Assembly: GCA_003170875.1 (NCBI GenBank)
Contig: PMYJ01000062.1
Span: 1-8,338, forward strand
Direction: 5' to 3'
Source: Candidatus Dormiibacterota bacterium
GTDB lineage: Bacteria; Chloroflexota; Dormibacteria; Aeolococcales; Aeolococcaceae
DNA length: 8,338 nucleotides
Shown: one piece after another, positions 1 through 5,290 of the stretch
How the letters are laid out: each line of letters starts with the position of its first letter
Position numbering within the stretch: position 1 is the first letter of the stretch
Translations under genes and position numbers: made by a program
The notes under the pieces: model-generated
What the model was told of the DNA's origin: nothing
The model's database searches: none
The model's input: only the letters and a program-made list of their open reading frames with translations

Positions 1-1055
1 GACCGGTAGTGCCAGTAGGAGGAGTCGCCCTCGACCACCCCCCGCGGCGGGAAGGAGACCATCCCGAGCGGCGAGGTCTCGGTCATCCCCCACGCCTGGA
101 TCAGTGGGAACCAGGGCTGATACGCCTGCATCAGGGTGGTCGGCACGGCGGCGCCACCGCAGACTCCGAGACGGACGAAGCCGAGCTCCGCCTCAGCCGC
201 GCGGGCCGCCACCAGCAGCCCTTGGAAGATGGTCGGCACGCCGACGAGGACGTTGGGCCGCTCGCCCACCACGAACGAGAGGAGCGGCTGCGGCTGCAGG
301 AATCGCTCCGGGAGGAGCAGGTCGGCGCCGCACATGAAGGCGGCGTAGGGCTTGCCCCAGCCGTTGACGTGGAACATCGGGACCATCAGGCCGATCCGAT
401 CGTTCTCGTTCAGGGCGAAGTTGGCGACGCAGGCGAGGGAGTGCAGCCAGATGGAGCGGTGACTGTAGACGACGCCTCGGGGGTCGCCGGTCGTCCCGGT
501 CGAGTGGCACATCGCGGCAGGCTGTCTCTCGTCCAGCACCGGCCAGTCCCGGAGCGGTGCCGAGCCCCTGAGCAGCTCGTCGTAGTCAACGATCGCGCCC
601 AGGCCAGAGGTGTCGCCACGCCCGACCACCACCACCTTCTCGACGGTGGTCAGCTGCGTCCGGATCGCGGCGAAGAGGGGCATCAGCCCGGAGTCGACGA
701 TCACCACCCGGTCGCCGCCGCTGTTGATCACGTAGGCGAGCTGGGCCGGCGAGAGCCGCACGTTGAGGGTGTGCAGCACCGCCCCGAGGAGCGGCACCGC
801 GAAGTAGGCCTCCAGATGCTCCTGGTGGTTCCAGCAGAAGGTGCCCACCCGATCGCCCGGTTTGATGCCCAGATAGCGGAGCCCGGCGGCCAGGCGCGTC
901 ACCCGCTCGGTAACCTCCGTGAAGTCGGCACGGCGCGAGGTGTCCCCCTCGAAGGTCACCACCTGACTGCCCGGGAAGAGGCTCTGGCCCCGCCGGAAGA
1001 TGTCGGTGATGGTGAGCGGCACCTCCTGCATGGTGCTCTGGATGGGGCGAGCCAT
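1..1055 (-). CDS. Acyl-CoA ligase (AMP-binding, AlkK/FadD type), C-terminus cut by window edge
   Basis: This enzyme activates a fatty acid or other carboxylic acid to its acyl-CoA through an acyl-adenylate, in the cytoplasm. I translated about 351 residues from the ATG at 1055 to the left edge. The adenylation-family landmarks appear in order: the phosphate-binding loop STGTTGDPRG (about 185-194), VPMFHVNGWG (225-234, as in medium/long-chain AlkK-type ligases), VGVPTIF (271-277) and the A5 motif WGMTETSP (322-329). Family members run about 540 residues, so roughly 190 residues, including the hinge and the C-terminal catalytic lysine, lie outside the window. The start is supported by GAGGAG 7 nt upstream. 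The loop reads HSTGTTG with PRG where the common form is YTSGTTG with PKG; this is a mild variant and not a sign of loss. Chain-length preference cannot be read from the sequence. The alpha/beta hydrolase upstream on the same strand may be co-expressed. Confidence 0.93.
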   Translation of the reverse strand, partial: MARPIQSTMQEVPLTITDIFRRGQSLFPGSQVVTFEGDTSRRADFTEVTERVTRLAAGLRYLGIKPGDRVGTFCWNHQEHLEAYFAVPLLGAVLHTLNVRLSPAQLAYVINSGGDRVVIVDSGLMPLFAAIRTQLTTVEKVVVVGRGDTSGLGAIVDYDELLRGSAPLRDWPVLDERQPAAMCHSTGTTGDPRGVVYSHRSIWLHSLACVANFALNENDRIGLMVPMFHVNGWGKPYAAFMCGADLLLPERFLQPQPLLSFVVGERPNVLVGVPTIFQGLLVAARAAEAELGFVRLGVCGGAAVPTTLMQAYQPWFPLIQAWGMTETSPLGMVSFPPRGVVEGDSSYWHYR

Positions 1056-1062
1056 TGGCGGA

Positions 1063-1068
1063 CTCCTC
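1063..1068 (-). promoter_or_regulatory. Ribosome binding site of the acyl-CoA ligase
   Basis: The minus strand reads GAGGAG followed by 7 nt and then ATG at 1055. It is a strong Shine-Dalgarno match at normal spacing and decides the start against the internal Met9. Confidence 0.75.
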
Positions 1069-1128
1069 GGCCTGGCAGGGTTGGATGTGACCCGTCCATC
1101 ATCCTCCAGCCTCGGAAGCTCCGTGGAC

Positions 1129-1161
1129 GTATCCGGGTCAGGATCGGGTCGAGATCCGGTC
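1129..1161. repeat. Three contiguous 11-nt repeats (iteron-like) upstream of the acyl-CoA ligase
   Basis: Read on the plus strand, the units are GTATCCGGGTC, AGGATCGGGTC and GAGATCCGGTC. GGTC recurs at exactly 11-nt intervals (1136, 1147, 1158), about one helical turn. The block also contains the inverted pair GGATC (1141-1145) and GATCC (1153-1157). It lies in the 135-nt gap between the hydrolase stop and the ligase start, roughly 75-105 nt upstream of the ligase ATG, where a regulator could bind. The units are imperfect and few, so chance in GC-rich DNA is possible. Confidence 0.4.
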
Positions 1162-1190
1162 ACGAGACGGCACAATCCGGGGCGGCCCTG

Positions 1191-1988
1191 TCAGGCGAAG
1201 AATTCGAGCAGAGGCTGCAGGAGCACGTCGGGGTGGGATTGGGGCGTGCCGTGATCCGCGCCGGCCAGCTCCAGGTGGCGTCCCCCTGGGATGGCTCCCG
1301 CGGCCGTGCGCGTACCGGGGAGCATCCAGGGCATGCTCGCCGTCCCGGCGATGACCAGGGTGGGCACCGAGATCGCCGCCAGGCGCTCGGGGTGCAGGAC
1401 GTTCCCCGGGCCGGTGATCGCCACGTCGTACGGCAGGGTGTGGGCGAGGGCGACCAGCCCAGGCCACATCTCCGTCGTCCGGAAGCCCGCGACCACCTGC
1501 GGCGGGATGCCGATGGCCTCGGTCTGGAAGAGGGCGACCGCTTCGTCGCGGCGGTCCTCGGCGATGAGGGCGCGCAGCCGGTCGACCAGGTCAGCCGCGG
1601 GGCGGTGGAATCCGTCGGAGATGTACGGCGGCTCGTACGCCACCACACGGCGGATCGGCGCACCAGCGCTGGCGGCCTCCAGGGCGAGGATGGCGCCTGA
1701 GGAGTGGCCGAAGACTCCGGCTCGCCCTCCCACTCCCTCGATCACGGCGGTGAGGTCCTCGATCTCCCGCTCCACGGCGTAGTGGTCGGAGTCGCCGCTG
1801 TCACCGCGGCCGCGCCGGTCGTAGGTCACCGCCGTGAAGTGCGGGGCAAGGACGTGCGCGAGACCGCCGGCCGTCGCCCGGTCGCTGAAAGCGCCCCCGA
1901 TCAGGACCACCGGCTGGCCCTCGCCGCTCCGCTCCAAAGCGATCTTGGTGCCATCGGCCGATCGCACCGTCTCGATTGGTGTCGTCAT
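1191..1988 (-). CDS. Alpha/beta-fold hydrolase
   Basis: The protein has 265 residues and is a probable cytoplasmic serine hydrolase of unknown substrate. The nucleophile elbow is GHSSG (94-98, Ser96), DRRGRGDSG (57-65) is the typical strand-4 region, and the candidate catalytic His is in GADHG (His246). It resembles a common actinobacterial hydrolase group marked by YEPP and by a GxASxxWM segment after strand 7. In this protein that segment is GTASMPWM, and there is no Asp or Glu between residues 210 and 239, where the catalytic acid usually sits. Glu119 of YEPP is a possible substitute. I chose the ATG at 1988 because GGGGA lies 5 nt upstream; an in-frame ATG at 2003 has no Shine-Dalgarno sequence. 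The gene is divergent from the next hydrolase and 135 nt upstream of the acyl-CoA ligase, possibly in one transcript. A haloperoxidase-like or esterase role is equally open. Confidence 0.88.
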   Translation of the reverse strand: MTTPIETVRSADGTKIALERSGEGQPVVLIGGAFSDRATAGGLAHVLAPHFTAVTYDRRGRGDSGDSDHYAVEREIEDLTAVIEGVGGRAGVFGHSSGAILALEAASAGAPIRRVVAYEPPYISDGFHRPAADLVDRLRALIAEDRRDEAVALFQTEAIGIPPQVVAGFRTTEMWPGLVALAHTLPYDVAITGPGNVLHPERLAAISVPTLVIAGTASMPWMLPGTRTAAGAIPGGRHLELAGADHGTPQSHPDVLLQPLLEFFA

Positions 1989-1993
1989 CGGTT

Positions 1994-1998
1994 TCCCC
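1994..1998 (-). promoter_or_regulatory. Ribosome binding site deciding the start of the first hydrolase
   Basis: The minus strand reads GGGGA, then 5 nt, then ATG at 1988. The longer in-frame start at 2003 is preceded by a pyrimidine-rich CCTCCTCC, the wrong strand sense for a ribosome binding site. Confidence 0.5.
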
Positions 1999-2072
1999 GC
2001 CATGGGTGGGCTTGGAGGAGGGCGTGGCTCTCGGAGGCTCTCGTGGGACGCCCTCCCGGGTGGGCAGACACC

Positions 2073-2078
2073 AGATTA
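2073..2078 (-). promoter_or_regulatory. Weak -10-like box for the minus-strand hydrolase
   Basis: TAATCT on the minus strand fits TAnnnT and lies 84 nt upstream of the ATG at 1988. No good -35 hexamer is seen at 16-18 nt, so this is tentative. Confidence 0.2.
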
Positions 2079-2106
2079 GTGCAAGCTGCAGCAACGGGAT
2101 CGGCGC

Positions 2107-2120
2107 GAGTCGCGAGACTC
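2107..2120. repeat. Perfect inverted repeat between divergent hydrolase genes
   Basis: GAGTC-GCGA-GACTC is a 5-bp perfect dyad with a GNRA-type 4-nt centre. It sits near the middle of the 172-nt divergent region, about 26 nt upstream of the plus-strand -10 box and about 28 nt from the minus-strand -10-like box. Its position suits a shared operator. A short dyad like this can also arise by chance. Confidence 0.3.
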
Positions 2121-2143
2121 CCCCCGGCGGCCTCGGCACCCCG

Positions 2144-2152
2144 TGCTAGATT
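2144..2152 (+). promoter_or_regulatory. Extended -10 promoter, predicted leaderless start
   Basis: TGCTAGATT contains an extended -10 (TGn) joined to TAGATT (TAnnnT). The hexamer ends 8 nt before the ATG at 2161, so transcription would begin at or one base before the start codon. There is no Shine-Dalgarno sequence in front of that ATG and no -35 match, both consistent with a leaderless transcript. The same layout recurs at 2986-2994. Confidence 0.55.
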
Positions 2153-2160
2153 GCCCTGCA

Positions 2161-2940
2161 ATGGCTCAGGTCCGGCCCACGCTCCTCTTTGCCCATGGCA
2201 TGTACATGAACGCCAAGAGCTGGGAGCCCTGGGTCGAGCGGGCGGAGGCGGCGGGCTTCGAGCCTCTCGCGCCCTCCTGGCCATACCACGACGGCGAGCC
2301 CGCCGAGCTCCGCCGCCACATCGATCCGCAGCTCGGCAGGCTCACCTTCGGCCGGGTCGTCCAACACTACGTGGAGGTCATCGGCACTCTCGCCGAGCCG
2401 CCGCTCGTCATCGGCCACTCGGTGGGTGGCCTGGTGGTCCAGAGGCTGGTGAACGGCGGGCTGGTCAGGGCCGGTGTGGCCATCAGCTCGGCGCCCCCGC
2501 TCGGCGTCATCTCCCTCGACCCGCACTTCTTCCGGGCCAACCTCCCGCACGTCAACCCGTTCGCCGGCAACCGGCCAGTGGTCATGACACCGGAGCGCTT
2601 CCACTACACCTTCTGCAACACCATGAGCCGGGAGGCGAGCGATCGGGCCTTCGAGGAATACGTCGTCCCCGAGAGCCGCAACGTGCCGCGGGGCACGCTG
2701 ACCCGGAGCGGCCGGATTCAATTCCGGCGGCAGCACGTGCCGCTGCTCATGATCGCGGGCGACACCGACCATCTCTGCCCGCTCCCGGCGGTGCGGCGCA
2801 ACGCCAGGCGGTACCGCCGGTCGGCCGGCCTGACGCGCTTTCAGGCCTTCCCCGGCCGCAGCCACTTCATCTCCAACCAGGAGGGATGGGAGGAGGTCGC
2901 CGATGCCTCCTTCGACTTCCTCCGCGCCGCCCTCGACTGA
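2161..2940 (+). CDS. Alpha/beta-fold hydrolase (lysophospholipase/lipase-like)
   Basis: The protein has 259 residues, is a probable serine esterase or lipase-like hydrolase, and has no signal peptide. The full triad can be read: the nucleophile elbow GHSVGG (85-90, Ser87), the acid in AGDTDHLCP (Asp203 best placed, Asp201 alternative) and the His in GRSHFI (His235). The N-terminal LLFAHGMYMN carries the HG oxyanion loop. Residues about 115-190 form the variable cap between strands 6 and 7, and probably select the substrate; the substrate cannot be named. It is not closely similar to the divergent hydrolase at 1191-1988, so the two are not a recent duplication. The start at ATG 2161 is preferred to an in-frame GTG at 2143, because that GTG overlaps a probable -10 box. 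It precedes the dehydratase by 61 nt on the same strand. Confidence 0.9.
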   Translation: MAQVRPTLLFAHGMYMNAKSWEPWVERAEAAGFEPLAPSWPYHDGEPAELRRHIDPQLGRLTFGRVVQHYVEVIGTLAEPPLVIGHSVGGLVVQRLVNGGLVRAGVAISSAPPLGVISLDPHFFRANLPHVNPFAGNRPVVMTPERFHYTFCNTMSREASDRAFEEYVVPESRNVPRGTLTRSGRIQFRRQHVPLLMIAGDTDHLCPLPAVRRNARRYRRSAGLTRFQAFPGRSHFISNQEGWEEVADASFDFLRAALD

Positions 2941-2985
2941 ACCCCCGCCTCGCCATGCCGGGATGGGCGGCGCGCGGCGCCGGGC

Positions 2986-2994
2986 TGCTACCTT
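2986..2994 (+). promoter_or_regulatory. Extended -10 promoter, predicted leaderless start of the dehydratase
   Basis: TGCTACCTT is an extended -10 with TACCTT ending 7 nt before the ATG at 3002. It matches the element before the preceding hydrolase (TGCTAGATT) in sequence and in spacing. No Shine-Dalgarno sequence precedes the ATG. It would give the dehydratase-thiolase pair its own promoter inside a 61-nt gap. Confidence 0.55.
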
Positions 2995-3001
2995 CGCGGT
3001 G

Positions 3002-3994
3002 ATGCAGCTCCAGCCCCCGACGCTCGCCGACGTCCTGGCCGCGCGGACCCGGATCCGCGACCACCTGCCGCGGTCGCCGCTCCGCTCCTACCCGGCACTC
3101 GACCGGATGGTCGGTGCCGAGGTCTGGGTCAAGCACGAGAACCTCCTCCCCACCGGAGCCTTCAAGGTCCGCGGCGGGATCAACCTGACCAGCCGGCTCG
3201 ACCCGGAAACCCGGCGGCGGGGCGTGATCACCGCCTCGACCGGCAACCACGGCCAATCGGTCGCGTATGGCGCCCGTCTCTTCGGCATCGCCGCCACCGT
3301 CTGCGTGCCCGAGCACGCCAACCCCGTGAAGGTCGAGGCCATGCGCGACCTCGGCGCCGAGGTGATCTGCATCGGCCGGGACTTCGAGGAGGCGCGCGCT
3401 CACTGCGAGGCGCTCGCCGAGGAGCGCGGCCTGCGCTACATCCACTCCGGCAACGAACCCGACCTGATCGCGGGCGTCGCGACAGCCACCCTGGAACTGC
3501 TCGAGGACCAGCCCGAGATCGACGTCATCCTGGTCCCCGTGGGCGGCGGGTCGGGAGCGGCAGCGGCGTGCATCGTGGCGGGGGCGGTCAAGCCCTCGGT
3601 CGAGGTGATCGGCGTGCAGTCGGCCCAGTCTCCGGCTGCGCACGACTCGTGGCGGGCCCGGGAGATGGTGGCGCGGGCCAACACCACGACCGCCGAGGGC
3701 GTCGCCACCGGCACCGCCTTCGAGCTGCCCCAGCGGATCATGCGCGAGCTGCTCACCGACTTCGTCCTGATCGACGATCGGGCGCTGCTCCGAGCCACCC
3801 GGCTGATGATCGAGAAGACCAGGACCCTGGTGGAGCCGGCCGGCGCCGCCCCCCTGGCCGCGGCACTTGACCCGACCCTGGCACCCCGGCTCCGGGGTCG
3901 CCGGGTGGCCCTCTTCTGCTCGGGGGCCAACATCAGCCCGGCCCAGCTGGCCGAGGCGATGGCTCCCGCCGGCCCGGCGGGGAGCGATGCCTGA
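3002..3994 (+). CDS. PLP-dependent threonine/serine dehydratase-like enzyme
   Basis: The protein has 330 residues and is a fold-type II PLP enzyme of the threonine/serine ammonia-lyase family, which deaminates L-threonine to 2-oxobutyrate or L-serine to pyruvate in the cytoplasm. The PLP Schiff-base lysine is Lys55 in TGAFKVRGG. STGNHGQS (79-86) is the substrate loop, GGGSG (181-185) binds the cofactor phosphate, and EPAGA (278-282) and CSGAN (306-310) match the family's C-terminal motifs. There is no ACT regulatory domain, so it is of the short catabolic type and not full-length biosynthetic IlvA. Serine racemase and hydroxyaspartate ammonia-lyase share this fold, so the substrate is uncertain. 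The start at 3002 follows a leaderless-type promoter. Its last 8 nt overlap the thiolase start (ATGCCTGA), which suggests translational coupling. Confidence 0.88.
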   Translation: MQLQPPTLADVLAARTRIRDHLPRSPLRSYPALDRMVGAEVWVKHENLLPTGAFKVRGGINLTSRLDPETRRRGVITASTGNHGQSVAYGARLFGIAATVCVPEHANPVKVEAMRDLGAEVICIGRDFEEARAHCEALAEERGLRYIHSGNEPDLIAGVATATLELLEDQPEIDVILVPVGGGSGAAAACIVAGAVKPSVEVIGVQSAQSPAAHDSWRAREMVARANTTTAEGVATGTAFELPQRIMRELLTDFVLIDDRALLRATRLMIEKTRTLVEPAGAAPLAAALDPTLAPRLRGRRVALFCSGANISPAQLAEAMAPAGPAGSDA

Positions 3995-5150
3995 GCCCGT
4001 CATCGTCGCCTGTGGCCGCTCCCCCATCGGCCGGGCGTTCAAGGGATCGCTCACCGGCTGGCGGCCCGACGACCTGGCCGCGTTGGTGGTCGAGGGGGTC
4101 CTCGACCGCGTGCCCGCCCTCGATCGGGGCAGCATCGACGACCTGATCTGCGGGTGCGGTCTGCCCGGGGGTGAGCAGGGATTCAATCTCGGGCGGATCG
4201 TCTCCATCCTGACCAGGCTCAATTGCCCCGGGACCACCGTCACCCGCTACTGCGCCTCCTCTCTGCAGTCCACCCGGATGGCGGCGCACGCGATCCGCGC
4301 CGGGGAGGGCGACGTCTTCCTCTCCGTGGGCGTGGAGTCGACCACCCGGTACCTGAACGGCACCAGCGACATCCTCTCGTGCCGGAACCCGAGGCTGGAG
4401 CCGGGCAACCCCGACGGCTACCCCGACATCTACATCCAGATGGGCGAAACCGCGGAGATCGTGGCCGAGCGCGAGCAGGTCTCCCGCGAGGAGATGGACC
4501 GCTTCGGACTCCGCTCCCAGGAGCGCGCGGTGGCGGCGCAGGACGACGGATTCTTTGACCGCGAGATCGTGCCGGTGCCGCTGCAGAACGGGCAGGTGCT
4601 GACCGCGGACGACGGCCCGCGTCGCAACACCTCACTGGGGAAGCTGGCGGCTCTCGAACCCGCGTTCCGTGAGGGCGGCAGCGTCACGGCCGGCAACTCC
4701 TGCCCGCTCAACGACGGCGCCGCGGCGGTGGTCGTGATGAGCGACATCCGCGCGCGAGAGCTCGGCATCCCGCCGCTCGCCCGCGTCGTCTCCACCGGCC
4801 TCTCGGCGCTGGAGCCGGAGCGGATGGGACTGGGACCGATCGACGCCTCACGGCAGGCCCTGGCCCGGGCCGGCATGACCCTCGCCGACGTCGACCTGGT
4901 GGAGATCAACGAGGCATTCGCCGCCCAGGTCATCCCCTCCGCGCGCGGTCTCGGGATCGACCCCTTCGACGACCGGCTCAATCCACACGGAGGCTCCATC
5001 GCCCTCGGCCACCCCTTCGGCATGACCGGGGCGCGGATCCTCTGCACCCTGCTCAACGGTCTGCAGGCGGCGGGTGGGCAGGTCGGTCTGGAGACCATGT
5101 GCGTGGGTGGTGGGATGGGGATGGCGATGATCCTGGAGCGTTTAGCCTGA
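3987..5150 (+). CDS. Acetyl-CoA C-acyltransferase (thiolase)
   Basis: The protein has 387 residues, normal for the family. It performs the reversible cleavage of 3-ketoacyl-CoA with CoA to give acetyl-CoA and a shortened acyl-CoA, the last step of beta-oxidation; biosynthetic condensation is the alternative. The nucleophilic Cys89 lies in RYCASSLQS, NEAFA is at 308-312, the His motif GGSIALGHPFG spans 335-345 (His342), and the second cysteine is Cys372 in CVGGGMG. GHPFGMTGAR resembles actinobacterial FadA-type degradative thiolases more than AtoB-type acetoacetyl-CoA thiolases. The ATG at 3987 overlaps the dehydratase stop by 8 nt, with GGCGGGGAG only 2 nt upstream; that close spacing favours coupled re-initiation over independent initiation. 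No partner hydratase or dehydrogenase lies beside it. The only other acyl-CoA gene here is the ligase on the opposite strand. Confidence 0.93.
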   Translation: MPEPVIVACGRSPIGRAFKGSLTGWRPDDLAALVVEGVLDRVPALDRGSIDDLICGCGLPGGEQGFNLGRIVSILTRLNCPGTTVTRYCASSLQSTRMAAHAIRAGEGDVFLSVGVESTTRYLNGTSDILSCRNPRLEPGNPDGYPDIYIQMGETAEIVAEREQVSREEMDRFGLRSQERAVAAQDDGFFDREIVPVPLQNGQVLTADDGPRRNTSLGKLAALEPAFREGGSVTAGNSCPLNDGAAAVVVMSDIRARELGIPPLARVVSTGLSALEPERMGLGPIDASRQALARAGMTLADVDLVEINEAFAAQVIPSARGLGIDPFDDRLNPHGGSIALGHPFGMTGARILCTLLNGLQAAGGQVGLETMCVGGGMGMAMILERLA

Positions 5151-5210
5151 TCGGGGCGTATCTAGGCGTGTCCCCCAATTGCATGTAACCGGCGGGCGGA
5201 CCGGCGGCGT

Positions 5211-5216
5211 TAACCT
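5211..5216 (+). promoter_or_regulatory. Tentative -10 box upstream of the L,D-transpeptidase
   Basis: TAACCT (within GTTAACCTAGG) fits TAnnnT and would start transcription near 5223, giving a leader of about 68 nt. TTGCAT at 5179-5184 is too far upstream (26 nt) to be a normal -35, so the call is weak. Confidence 0.25.
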
Positions 5217-5226
5217 AGGGAGGCAG

Positions 5227-5245
5227 GTCGCGCCCGGAGCGCGGC
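5227..5245 (+). other. Hairpin in the presumed transpeptidase mRNA leader
   Basis: GTCGCGC (5227-5233) pairs with GCGCGGC (5239-5245) across a CCGGA loop. That is 7 bp with one G-U pair. It lies between the tentative promoter and the GTG start at 5291. It has no T-run, so it is not a clear terminator for the upstream thiolase operon, and its role is unknown. Confidence 0.3.
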
Positions 5246-5290
5246 GCACCCGGTGAGGTCGGACGCCATCTCGGACCAGGACGTCGTGCG

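Noticed and set aside
9..1700. A 563-codon plus-strand open frame across the ligase and first hydrolase
   Set aside because: It is antisense to two genes with intact motifs. Its translation is low-complexity, rich in Arg, Gly and His, with no domain; long shadow frames are expected at this GC content.
2143..2160. GTG at 2143 as the start of the second hydrolase
   Set aside because: It overlaps the probable extended -10 box and would add six residues ahead of the normal strand-1 start; the ATG at 2161 fits the leaderless layout better.
1704..3002. A 432-codon plus-strand frame overlapping both hydrolases
   Set aside because: It is antisense to one hydrolase and out of frame with the other, and is an Arg/Pro/Ala-rich shadow.
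3867..3986. N-terminal extension of the thiolase to an upstream ATG
   Set aside because: The extra 40 residues are a shifted-frame reading of the dehydratase C-terminus; thiolases begin just before the VIVACGRSPIG-type segment, matching ATG 3987.
2867..4243. A 458-codon minus-strand frame over the dehydratase and thiolase
   Set aside because: It is opposite two clear enzymes, its composition is a GC-driven shadow, and it has no recognisable motif.
5151..5210. Intrinsic terminator after the thiolase
   Set aside because: GGGG (5153-5156) and CCCC (5172-5175) could pair only over a large mismatched loop, and no T-run follows.
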